Below the pieces are notes generated by a model. It was not told the DNA's origin, searched no databases, and saw only the letters and a program-made list of their open reading frames with translations. Shown here one piece after another: positions 56,739 through 64,000 of a stretch of DNA of 64,000 nucleotides. The translations under genes and the position numbers were made by a program. Position 1 is the first letter of the stretch. Every line of letters begins with the position of its first letter. This DNA is from Nannocystis sp. (GTDB taxonomy: Bacteria; Myxococcota_A; Polyangia; Nannocystales; Nannocystaceae): NCBI GenBank assembly GCA_016712315.1, contig JADJRG010000013.1, positions 186,001-250,000 of the forward strand. The letters are read 5' to 3'.

Positions 56739-57647
56739 TCACACACATTTAAATCGCCCCCCCGCGATCTCCTTACACCTCAGCCCCGCCTTGCAGCGAG
56801 GTCGACACTTCTTCGCGTCCTTCACCGAGCTGTTCTTCTTCTGATGTGCCACCGACTCCGCTGCTGCCGCCGCCGCCGCCTTCGCTGCCACCTCACGCGC
56901 CGCCGCCGCCGCCCGCTCCCGCTCCTGCCGCCGCGCCGCGCACGCTGGCATCTCTGCCGCCACGGCCGCGATCTGACCCCGAAGCGCCTCCACCTCGAGG
57001 ATCTCACGCGGATAGATCACCCTCGCCCGCCCTTCACAGTCGAGGATCAGCGTCTGCGGCACCCCTCCTCCCTGCCCTTCCTTAAATACCTCCTTCTCAC
57101 GCAGCGCCCGCGCGACGATCCCCCCCGACGTATAGTCGTTTAAGCGCAAGAGCGTCGGAGGCATCGCCGCCACCGCCGCTTCGTAACGCTGATCATCACG
57201 CGCCGCGACCAGCTCGATCGGCACAAAGCGGATCGTCTCGCCCCACCCCTCAACCTCGCGAAATAGCGCCATCTCCCGCAGACAAGGCTCACACCAGGTC
57301 GCCCACACGTTCACCACCAACAGCGCCTCCGTCGATGTCAGCTCCTTAAGATGCACCCTCCGGCACTGTGGATCGCAGGCCTCAAAGGAGAGATCTCCGA
57401 GCGAAGGCGCCTGCTTCGCCCCCAGCGTCACCACCCCCGCCCCCGCCGCGGGCAACTCACCGCCGCCCCCTTCACCTGCCGTTCCCCCTCCCATCGCCTG
57501 CACGGTCGCGACCGACTCTCCACCCCCTTGCACCTCCCCCTCCCCGACAAAAGCCCACACCGCCACCCCGGACAGCAGCAGCATCGCCACGGCGCCGCCG
57601 AAGATCAGCCCTCGCCCGCGATCGACCTCCCCGGACGGCTCCGACAT
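56739..57647 (-). CDS. Membrane-anchored TlpA-like thioredoxin
   Basis: 302 residues. An N-terminal anchor GLIFGGAVAMLLLSGVAVWA is followed by a Gly-rich linker and then a thioredoxin-like domain: VVNVWATWCEPCLREMALFR with the CEPC active site near 122-125, and GGGVPQTLILDCEGRARV with cis-Pro. The last 65 residues are Ala/Arg/Glu helical, then CRPRCKAGLRCKEIAGGRFKC, a small Cys-rich tail. The CxxC motif suits reduction or disulfide exchange in the periplasm. It is cotranscribed with the Cys-rich and VKOR-DsbA genes. Confidence 0.85.
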   Translation of the reverse strand: MSEPSGEVDRGRGLIFGGAVAMLLLSGVAVWAFVGEGEVQGGGESVATVQAMGGGTAGEGGGGELPAAGAGVVTLGAKQAPSLGDLSFEACDPQCRRVHLKELTSTEALLVVNVWATWCEPCLREMALFREVEGWGETIRFVPIELVAARDDQRYEAAVAAMPPTLLRLNDYTSGGIVARALREKEVFKEGQGGGVPQTLILDCEGRARVIYPREILEVEALRGQIAAVAAEMPACAARRQERERAAAAAREVAAKAAAAAAAESVAHQKKNSSVKDAKKCRPRCKAGLRCKEIAGGRFKCV

Positions 57648-57653
57648 ACCGTC

Positions 57654-58664
57654 CTACCCCTCCCTCTCTGGCAGCGCCTCGGCCTCGGGCAGCGCCTCGG
57701 CCTCGGGCAGCGCGCAAGAGAGCCCAAAGAAGAACACCGAGCGGTTGAGCGCGTCCTTCAACCACGTCTTGTCGGTCGACCCCTTGAGCGCTCGCTCGAG
57801 CTTCTTCTTGTCCTCTGGCGCGACGACCCAGCGCACTCGCGTGTAATCCCCCAGGTCTTTGGCCTCGAGCAGCTGCGACGATCCAACCGGGAATTGCATG
57901 ATCTTCGCCAGGATCCCCGCGTCGTTGAGCGACGAATCGAGCGCCCCTCCCAGCGCCTCCATCGCAAACCACAGCCGCGAACTCGCGTACTTCGCGTCCG
58001 CGTTCTGGTCCTTCGAAGGTGTCGCACGCGCCAACATCACCACCGAGCTCGCCTCGCGCAGGGTCGTCACCAACCCGAGAGCTCGAACCTGCTCGATATA
58101 CGCGGGCAACGCCTCCTTCACCCATGGCTTCTGCCGATCACGCTCCTCAGGCTTCCCGGTGGGGAACATAAAGACCACCAAGACGCCGCTCTTCGACTCC
58201 TTAAAAAGCCGCTCCGCGTCCCGATGTGCGCGGTAGAAGTGCTCCAAGTCCTTCGGCTCACAAGAGGCCGCGTCCTTGCCGCCGGTCTTCTTGAGGCAGT
58301 CCGCGTGGACCGCACGTAACTGACGGATCAATTCTGCGGTCTGCGGCTCCGTACAGGTCGGCGCGGGCGGCGGCGGCGGCGTACAGCGCTCTTTCCCCGG
58401 CTCTCCCGCGCACGTGTTCGGCTCAGGACAATCGCAGCTCATCGTACAAGGCTCGCCGACGGAGCAGTACAGCCGCTCGCACAGCCCCTCGACACACTCC
58501 TCCCCCGCCTTGCACTCGCCGGAGCTCTTGCACTGCCCCGCGTGGGCCGACACCGGCGTATAGAAGAGCTTCAAGACGAAGATCAACAGCCCGGTCATCA
58601 ACACCGCCGTCATCAGGCTCAAGATCAAATGGCGGCCAAGCGCCTCCTGCTCGCGTTCGTTCAT
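57654..58664 (-). CDS. Cys-rich membrane protein of the oxidative-folding operon
   Basis: 336 residues; ATG 58664 overlaps the stop of the VKOR-DsbA gene. Membrane helix LILSLMTAVLMTGLLIFVLK near 14-33. Residues 44-105 contain about twelve cysteines (CKSSGECKAGEECVEGLC, CSVGEPCTMSCDCPEPNTC). A helical domain of about 200 residues follows, with FLKE-like and VVAPEDKKKLERALKG segments. The C-terminus repeats ALPEAE. This is a plausible substrate of the adjacent disulfide machinery. No family recognised. Confidence 0.75.
   Translation of the reverse strand: MNEREQEALGRHLILSLMTAVLMTGLLIFVLKLFYTPVSAHAGQCKSSGECKAGEECVEGLCERLYCSVGEPCTMSCDCPEPNTCAGEPGKERCTPPPPPAPTCTEPQTAELIRQLRAVHADCLKKTGGKDAASCEPKDLEHFYRAHRDAERLFKESKSGVLVVFMFPTGKPEERDRQKPWVKEALPAYIEQVRALGLVTTLREASSVVMLARATPSKDQNADAKYASSRLWFAMEALGGALDSSLNDAGILAKIMQFPVGSSQLLEAKDLGDYTRVRWVVAPEDKKKLERALKGSTDKTWLKDALNRSVFFFGLSCALPEAEALPEAEALPEREG
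57670..57714 (-). repeat. 18-bp tandem repeat encoding LPEAEA
   Basis: Two exact 18-bp units plus a 9-bp partial at the 3' end of the Cys-rich gene. A slippage-prone tract. Confidence 0.8.
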
Positions 58665-59896
58665 GGTGTCTCCTCCTTCAAGGCCTGCCGCAGGAACCCC
58701 GCGATCGTCCCCCTCGCGCGCCCCCCGGGGATCACGTGGCTCTCGATCCGCCCGGCCCTCGCTACCCCTAGCAGGGCCGCTGGCGGCCCGACGATCCCGT
58801 GACGCTGCGCGAACATGATATCGCGCTCGATCCGCCCCTTGGCGTCGCGCCGATCCATACAGCCCCCCAGCGCCAACTCCGTCACCCCAAAACGCCCAGC
58901 CACTTTGGCCAACGAAGTTTTGTCAAAATATGGGCTCTTGCCCTCTTGCAGCGCGAACAGCGCGTCTGCCGCATCGAGCGCCCACCCGGGCGCCGCCGCG
59001 GGCGCCGCGGCCGCCAAGCAGTTGAGCGCCATCGCCGCCTCCCGCGCCCCGTTGTTCTCGCCCGCCGCGCTCAGCGGCAAGTGGTACACCCTCAGCTCGA
59101 CGACCCCGCGAAACTCGGGCTCCTCGAGCAGGGCGCGCCACATCGCCACCTCGGCGCGACAGTGCGCACACGCCAGATCGACAAACAGCGCCACCAGCGC
59201 CCGTGGCAATTTACCCACCGGCGCAGCGGGCCGCACCAGCCGCGACTCCGGCCACGACCCGTCGGCTTGGCGCCAACACTCGAGCAGCGGGATCTCGTGG
59301 TCTGCCGCCGCCGCCGCTCGGCGATACACCCGAAACTGCACGCCCGTCAGCGCCGAACCAAAGGCCAAGGCCACGCAAAGCACCAGCCAGCCGACGCGCC
59401 CGCCGCCCCGCAGCCGCAGCGGCCCGCCCTCACCCATCAGCCACGCCCCCTGAAACACCCCCAGCACCGCCACATAGAGCACCGCGCAGAGCATACACAG
59501 CTCACCAAAACGCGCGATCGAGTAGACGAGCAGCGCCGCCGACGCCAAGAGCCCGGCCCACCCCAGCGCCAAGTGTACCCCCCGCGTCGCCGCCCCAAAG
59601 AGCCTCGGCGCCAACAACAGCGCCCCCGCCAGCGCCAAGTGCACCGCGAAGAAGGACCCCGAGAAGACCGTGATCGGCAGCTCGACCCCCAACACCCCCA
59701 CCGTCGACCACACGTCCAGTAGCGCCCGGCTGCACGAGTCACCGCAGCGGTTGATCACGTGGTCTTCGCAGGTAAACGCGACCTTGAACTTCAGCGCCGT
59801 CAGCGCCGCGCTGAAGACCAACCCCGGGAGCGCGAAGAACGCCACCACAAACGCCCCAAAGAGCCGCCGCTGCGGATCGAACTTCGCTTGAGTCAT
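58661..59896 (-). CDS. VKOR-DsbA fusion (vitamin K epoxide reductase family plus thioredoxin-fold domain)
   Basis: 411 residues. Membrane part: FGAFVVAFFALPGLVFSAAL, a lumenal CEDHVINRCGDSCSRALLD loop with a Cys pair, WSTVGVLGVELPITVFSGSF, and FGELCMLCAVLYVAVLGVF carrying the VKOR CxxC. The soluble C-terminal domain has VALFVDLACAHCRAEVAMW with a CAHC active site, and a GPPAALLG-type cis-Pro strand near the end. Bacterial VKOR-DsbA/thioredoxin fusions oxidise periplasmic cysteines using quinones. First gene of the - strand operon leading into the Cys-rich protein. Confidence 0.9.
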   Translation of the reverse strand: MTQAKFDPQRRLFGAFVVAFFALPGLVFSAALTALKFKVAFTCEDHVINRCGDSCSRALLDVWSTVGVLGVELPITVFSGSFFAVHLALAGALLLAPRLFGAATRGVHLALGWAGLLASAALLVYSIARFGELCMLCAVLYVAVLGVFQGAWLMGEGGPLRLRGGGRVGWLVLCVALAFGSALTGVQFRVYRRAAAAADHEIPLLECWRQADGSWPESRLVRPAAPVGKLPRALVALFVDLACAHCRAEVAMWRALLEEPEFRGVVELRVYHLPLSAAGENNGAREAAMALNCLAAAAPAAAPGWALDAADALFALQEGKSPYFDKTSLAKVAGRFGVTELALGGCMDRRDAKGRIERDIMFAQRHGIVGPPAALLGVARAGRIESHVIPGGRARGTIAGFLRQALKEETP

Positions 59897-60003
59897 CGCC
59901 CTTGAAACCTCCGCGAGGAGAACATCTTTCCCTCCCCAGATCTATAAAAATTCGCTAGCACGAAACGGATGAACTTGATGTATTTTATAATACAAATAAG
60001 TCT

Positions 60004-60963
60004 TCAGAAATAGACCGCCACAGATCCACTGACCCCGCGCGCGCCCAGCGTCCCCGAGAGCCGCGCATAAGCCCGTCCTCTCCCCATCACCCACCCGTTC
60101 AGCCCGACCCCACCGCTGAGCATCGCCACCCCTGCGCTGCGCCCCAGCGCCTCCAAGATCCGTGCGTTCTCGAAGCAGCCCGCACTCTCACAGTTGTACG
60201 TACGCGACGCCAACGTCGCCGCGACCAGCGACATCGCCCCCGCGCTGATCAACGACGCTGCCACCACCCGCCGCCGCTCGCGCCACGACAGATCCACCCC
60301 CACTGGCCGCCGCCAGCGCCGCCCAGCCACCCCTGACAACACCACCGTCGACCCCAGCGCCGCCGCCGTCAACGCACCCAGCCCGATACTCGCCGGGTTA
60401 CCCGTCACACACGCCGCCAAGCTCCCCTCATCCAGCCCACCTGACGCGCCGAGAGGCCCCACACAATCCCGACGAAGGGCCACCAAAGCCCCCACCTGTG
60501 CCCCCAAAGCCACCACAAACGCCCCTCCTGCCGCCGCCGCCGCCCCCCGCCCTGGACCACGCGCAGCCCCGCCCTCACGGCCTCGCACGGCCTCCTGCGT
60601 CGCTCCGCTCTCCACCGACCACGCCGCCCCCGCGCCCTCGATCTCTGGCCGGAGCGGCCCACGCTCTTCGGATCCGACCCGAGCAGGAGGCGGCGGCGGC
60701 GGCGGCGGCGGCGCTTGCCCTCTCCCGCCGCCCGCGGGCGGCGGCGGCGGCGGCCCCTTCTTGCTCTTCCCCTCGCTCGGCGGTGGAGGAGGCGGTGGCC
60801 CCTTCTTGCTCTTCCCCTCGCTCGGCGGCGGCGGCGGCTCCTTGCGGCTCTGCGCGCGGCTCTCGATCGGAGCCCCCGCCAGGGCCCCCGCACAAAGCGG
60901 CAGCCCGAACAAAAAGACCGCAGAGGACGCCCAGCCCCTGAATGCGCGCTTCCCGTGCCCCAC
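60004..60963 (-). CDS. Polyproline-repeat membrane protein
   Basis: 319 residues. Signal sequence SSAVFLFGLPLCAGALAGA. Residues 40-95 are PPPPPSEGKSKKG-type repeats, then PPPPPPPPPARVG. From residue 140 there are about five hydrophobic segments (GGAFVVALGAQVGALVAL, IGLGALTAAALGSTVVLSGV, AASLISAGAMSLVAATLAS) and a loop CESAGCFENARILEALG. It probably sits in the inner membrane with a long stiff periplasmic arm. No family name. Its start is 3 bp from the upstream TPR gene stop, so they are cotranscribed. Confidence 0.6.
   Translation of the reverse strand: MGHGKRAFRGWASSAVFLFGLPLCAGALAGAPIESRAQSRKEPPPPPSEGKSKKGPPPPPPPSEGKSKKGPPPPPPAGGGRGQAPPPPPPPPPARVGSEERGPLRPEIEGAGAAWSVESGATQEAVRGREGGAARGPGRGAAAAAGGAFVVALGAQVGALVALRRDCVGPLGASGGLDEGSLAACVTGNPASIGLGALTAAALGSTVVLSGVAGRRWRRPVGVDLSWRERRRVVAASLISAGAMSLVAATLASRTYNCESAGCFENARILEALGRSAGVAMLSGGVGLNGWVMGRGRAYARLSGTLGARGVSGSVAVYF
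60752..60842 (-). repeat. 45-bp tandem repeat encoding polyproline-SEGKSKKG
   Basis: Two near-identical 45-bp units share the DNA core ggccccttcttgctcttccc. They encode the periplasmic arm of the polyproline protein. Confidence 0.75.
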
Positions 60964-60966
60964 GGT

Positions 60967-62079
60967 TCACCCTGCCCTTCGGATCGTATGGACCGCCTGG
61001 AGGCCCAACCACGCCCGCATCACCTCGAGGTTACGCGGCCGACACTCCGGCGAAGCCTGGTACTCCTCGACCGCCGCGATCACCAGCGCACACGCCTCAT
61101 CGGGCGCGCTGCCTGCCATGGTCATCCCTAAGAAAAAACGAGACGCCGCCAGCGCCGTTGGCGAGCACGGCGTCGCCTCCCGGATCCGCAGCGCCCGCTC
61201 GAACGCGAACGACGCCTCCATAATCGCCCCGCGCCGCATCTGCGCCCGTCCCAGCCCCATCAGCGCCCCCGCCAGGCCGCTGCTCATCGGCCCTTCACAC
61301 GCCTCGAAGGTCTGGCGCGCCGCCGCGAAGCACTGGATCGCCTCCCCGATCTCATCACCACGCAGCGCCGCGTCGCCGAGCGCCACCTGCGTGCGCGCCA
61401 CGCTCACATGCTCCCAGCCCAGCGCCGCGACCTTACGCAGCAGCGCCTCCTCCAAGAGCGCGCGCCCGCGCGCCCGTTCACCCCGCCGACCCGCGATCAG
61501 CCCCGCATTATGCAAAGCGACCGCGACCCGCGGGTCCATCACCCCGAGGCGCTGCTCGAGCCGCGCCTTCGCGTCCTCGACCAACCACTCCGCCTCCCCA
61601 AACGTCCCCTCACGGCAGGCCACCGCCGCCAACAAAAAGAGCGCCCGCGCCTGCCACGCCCCGTCCTCCCCGTACACCCGTCGACGCAGCGCCATCGCCC
61701 CCGAGATCTCCTGTCGGGCGAGCCCCAGCGCCCCAGCGTTCATCGCCTCCACCCCACGCTCCACCTGGCGCTCCGCCTCCTTCTCCGCCCTCGCCATCTC
61801 CAGCGGCGACCGCTTGATCGCCGGGTCACGCAGCAACGCCACCGTCGCCCCCTCCTCCTCTTCTACCTCGTCCTTCACCCCCACCTCGCGCGCCACCGTC
61901 GCGACCACCGTCCGCGGCGACCCCAGGGCCACCGTCGGCAGCTCGTCGATCGCATCGACCTCGCGCTCCTCCTTATAACTATCAAAATTGTATGCCACCG
62001 TCCGCGGCGACCCGAAGGCCATCGTCGGCAGCTCGTCCAGCTCCTCCATCGCATCCAAGCGCGTGTTCGTCATCATCAT
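60967..62079 (-). CDS. TPR-repeat protein with duplicated Thr-containing motif
   Basis: The ATG at 62079 (MMMTNTRLDAMEELDELPTM) follows gaggaggtctcg, a strong ribosome site, so longer in-frame starts are rejected; about 370 residues. The N-terminal 60 residues contain DELPTMAFGSPRTVA and DELPTVALGSPRTVV, two copies of one motif. From about residue 100 TPR units follow: ALGLARQEISGAMALRRRVY, GTFGEAEWLVEDAKARLEQR, ERARGRALLEEALLRKVAAL, GAIMEASFAFERALRIREAT. Soluble. The Thr motifs look like kinase targets for FHA recognition, which fits the linked kinase and FHA genes. Inference only. Confidence 0.75.
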   Translation of the reverse strand: MMMTNTRLDAMEELDELPTMAFGSPRTVAYNFDSYKEEREVDAIDELPTVALGSPRTVVATVAREVGVKDEVEEEEGATVALLRDPAIKRSPLEMARAEKEAERQVERGVEAMNAGALGLARQEISGAMALRRRVYGEDGAWQARALFLLAAVACREGTFGEAEWLVEDAKARLEQRLGVMDPRVAVALHNAGLIAGRRGERARGRALLEEALLRKVAALGWEHVSVARTQVALGDAALRGDEIGEAIQCFAAARQTFEACEGPMSSGLAGALMGLGRAQMRRGAIMEASFAFERALRIREATPCSPTALAASRFFLGMTMAGSAPDEACALVIAAVEEYQASPECRPRNLEVMRAWLGLQAVHTIRRAG

Positions 62080-62327
62080 CGAGACCTCCTCGGCCATCGG
62101 CCTGCACCGAGCGACTGCAACCCCTCGACCAACCCTCGACCAAGAGATTTCACCAATAGTTCCCGCGAGCGCCCCCAACGATCCCAACCCAAGACGATTC
62201 CAGAACCCAACGATCGTAGACCAACACCCAACAACCGTTGGGGTCCCTCCATCCCCAACGATCCCAAAAAGAACAATGATCTCAACAACCAACCCAACGG
62301 AATGCCTACTGCAATATCAGCTCAACC
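62080..62327. other. Divergent intergenic region with CCAACGATC repeats
   Basis: Lies between the TPR gene (-) and the CxxCH lipoprotein (+). It is lower in GC and contains several copies of ccaacgatc or ccaacga (for example 62186, 62217, 62256) plus caacaacc words. These could be regulator sites or just low-complexity DNA. Confidence 0.4.
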
Positions 62328-63881
62328 ATGCCCCGCCACCCCAACGTCTGCCCCTCCCTCCTCCTCATCATGCTCGGCGTCGGCCTCGGCGCCTGCAGCA
62401 AAGACGACGGCACCCGCGTCAGCGAAGACGAGTCGACCGACACCGCGACCGCGACCACCGACACCACCGACGCCGCCGACACCGCCAACACCACCGGATC
62501 CACCGACACCGGCTCCGACTCCGCCGACACTGGCGCCGCCGAGCCGCCACCCCCACCGCCCAAGGGCTCGTGCACCGACAACCCCCACCTCACTCCCGAT
62601 GACCAGATCAAGAAAATGGGCACCGACCTCTTTCAGATCGACTCGGCCGACCAACCATTCATCCGCTACCTCACGCTCACCCACCTCTACAACGCCGGCT
62701 ACTGCCCCGACCAGCTCGGCCGCATCATCCACGCCGCCAACAAGCTGGTCAACAGCCTCTCCACCGAGCCCTTTATCAGGCCCCTCGTCGTCGTCGATCA
62801 GGACCACAAGACCCTGCTCCGCCTCGACCTGCGCGACTACGGCTGGCAGCAGGCCCCTGAGTCCGGCGGCGCCAGCGACATCTGGGAGGCGACCGTCGCC
62901 CAAAACCCCTTCGCGGTCGAGTTTCAGGGCGAGTTCATCGACGACCTCAAGCTACGCACCACCACCCTCGTCCCCTTCCAGCCCTTCGACGCCTTTCTAC
63001 AGATCACCACCCGCGGCGACCTGTATTATGACATTCTTCAGTTTCCCCAGACCGTCGAGGAGCTGGAGGACCGCCTCGGCGTCCCTGACCCCGCAGACCC
63101 CGCGCTCAAGATCGGCGACGTCATCCGCGCCGGATTTGAGGACTCTGGCGTCTCCGACTGGAACCGCGTCATCGAGCGCCGCCGGATCCCCGCCTCCAGC
63201 TCGCAGGCCTACTGGCGCAGCTACGACTTCATCGACAACACCGGCTTCGCCGACATCTTCGCCCACCCCATCGACTTCGAGGACGCGGGCGGCGAGATCA
63301 TCTTTAACCTGCCCAACGGCCTGCAAGCCTACATGGTCATCGACGAGTTCGGCGGCCGGATCTCCGAGGCCCCCACGCAGGTCGTCAAGGACCCCAAGCA
63401 GCGCGACTCGATCGTCAAGAACGCGATCTCCTGCATGTCCTGCCACGAGGCCGGCATCATCCCCAAACAGGACGATCTCCGCCCCTTCTATCAGGACAAC
63501 AAGGACTTATTCCAGGACCAGGCCGAGCGCAAGCTGATCGAAGCCCTCTACCGCCCGAGCAACGAGCTCGACCCCCTCCAAGCCAAGGACAGCGCGGTCT
63601 TTCAAGGCGCCCTGAACGAGCTCGGCATCCCCCTCACCGACGGCGAGCCGATCGTCACCCTCTCCCTCGCCTTTGAGGCCGGCGTCGACCTGCCCCGCGC
63701 CGCTTCCGAGCTCGGCGTCACCACCCAGCGCCTCGACCAAAACCTCGCCAAACTCGCGCCATCGCTGCAAAAGCTGCGGATCGGCGCCATCAGCCGCGAG
63801 CTCTTCCAGTCCGAATTCCGCGGCGCCGTCTGCGCCCTGCTGCCCGGCGACGACGTCATCCCCGTCTGCACCGGCCTCTAA
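62328..63881 (+). CDS. Lipoprotein with CxxCH motif and Asp/Thr linker
   Basis: 517 residues. Signal peptide ends MLGVGLGAC. Residues 25-80 are an Asp/Thr/Ser linker (TATATTDTTDAADTANTT) and a short polyproline. The body has no known family name; it contains QIKKMGTDLFQIDSADQPFI, a domain of about 290 residues, then NAISCMSCHEAGIIPKQDDL with CMSCH near residue 369, and a C-terminal helical EAGVDLPRAASELGVTT. The single CxxCH suggests a haem-c site. Similar proteins occur in myxobacterial gene clusters with lipoprotein partners, and a second lipoprotein follows. Confidence 0.75.
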   Translation: MPRHPNVCPSLLLIMLGVGLGACSKDDGTRVSEDESTDTATATTDTTDAADTANTTGSTDTGSDSADTGAAEPPPPPPKGSCTDNPHLTPDDQIKKMGTDLFQIDSADQPFIRYLTLTHLYNAGYCPDQLGRIIHAANKLVNSLSTEPFIRPLVVVDQDHKTLLRLDLRDYGWQQAPESGGASDIWEATVAQNPFAVEFQGEFIDDLKLRTTTLVPFQPFDAFLQITTRGDLYYDILQFPQTVEELEDRLGVPDPADPALKIGDVIRAGFEDSGVSDWNRVIERRRIPASSSQAYWRSYDFIDNTGFADIFAHPIDFEDAGGEIIFNLPNGLQAYMVIDEFGGRISEAPTQVVKDPKQRDSIVKNAISCMSCHEAGIIPKQDDLRPFYQDNKDLFQDQAERKLIEALYRPSNELDPLQAKDSAVFQGALNELGIPLTDGEPIVTLSLAFEAGVDLPRAASELGVTTQRLDQNLAKLAPSLQKLRIGAISRELFQSEFRGAVCALLPGDDVIPVCTGL

Positions 63882-63921
63882 TACCTCGTTCCCACGAGAA
63901 CAAACCCACAGGAGAGAAGCC

Positions 63922-64000
63922 ATGTTTCAAAACGCCCCCACGATCCCCCTCAGTCTCGTGATCATCGCCGCCTTCGCCGGCTGCGCCGAAGGGGCCGACC
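63922..64000 (+). CDS. Start of a lipoprotein gene (3' end outside window)
   Basis: ATG 63922 after aggagagaagcc. The visible 26 residues are MFQNAPTIPLSLVIIAAFAG then CAEGAD. This is a clear lipoprotein signal with AGC lipobox. It is cotranscribed with the preceding CxxCH lipoprotein, 40 bp downstream. Nothing further can be said. Confidence 0.7.
   Translation, partial: MFQNAPTIPLSLVIIAAFAGCAEGAD

Overview
The window is GC-rich (roughly 70%) and reads as chromosome of a myxobacterium, most likely from the Nannocystis/Plesiocystis/Enhygromyxa side of Myxococcota. This is an inference. It rests on the many secreted lipoproteins with long Ser/Thr/Asp/Gly-rich linkers, the MopE/thrombospondin-type repeats, the DUF1552/DUF1592 pair, Ser/Thr kinases with WD40 or FHA partners, and a beta/gamma-crystallin protein. 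I see no rRNA, tRNA or CRISPR array.

Region 1 (1-13927) is the distal part of an extracellular contractile injection system (eCIS, phage-tail-like) operon, all on the + strand with tight spacing. In order it holds a gp25-like wedge protein (cut by the window edge), a PAAR-like spike-tip candidate, a very large baseplate J-like protein, a fibre-like protein with an internal duplication, a second baseplate-J-like protein broken by a frameshift, a tape-measure-family (CIS_TMP) protein and the AAA+ ATPase. A GNAT acetyltransferase gene follows.

Region 2 (14488-28337) is mostly cell-surface biology: lipoproteins, a decayed VWA lipoprotein, a thrombospondin-repeat lipoprotein with five exact 44-residue units, a zinc-metallopeptidase lipoprotein, a DUF1552 (Tat) plus DUF1592 pair, and a YgjP-like metallopeptidase. 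A 126-bp perfect direct repeat brackets 3.1 kb at its left end.

Region 3 (28783-35062) holds a two-domain beta/gamma-crystallin protein and an unidentified set: a protein with a Cys/Gly-rich tail, two tandem paralogues, a 69-residue ORF, and a radical SAM/SPASM gene with a long extension and a frameshift.

Region 4 (35295-49508) mixes intact genes with debris. Intact genes are a CAP-domain protein, a kinase with about 16 WD40 blades, a membrane protein, a small lipoprotein, a ParE-type toxin-antitoxin pair and a DsbD-type reductase. Debris includes an internally deleted Rpn-like nuclease flanked by 102-bp direct repeats, a truncated VWA gene, a frameshifted RtcR/CARF-like gene, fragments of an amidase, a methyltransferase and an adenosine deaminase, and an IS3 remnant that interrupts a thioredoxin gene and a membrane-protein gene.

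Region 5 (49838-62292) looks like one functional locus. The + strand carries an FHA sigma-54 activator, a transmembrane kinase and a predicted barrel protein. The - strand carries VKOR-DsbA, a Cys-rich membrane protein, a TlpA-like thioredoxin, a TPR-like envelope protein, a DUF1554 lipoprotein, a Pro-rich membrane protein and a TPR protein with two copies of a Thr-containing motif. I infer a phospho-regulated envelope and oxidative-folding system. The window ends with a CxxCH lipoprotein and the start of another lipoprotein.
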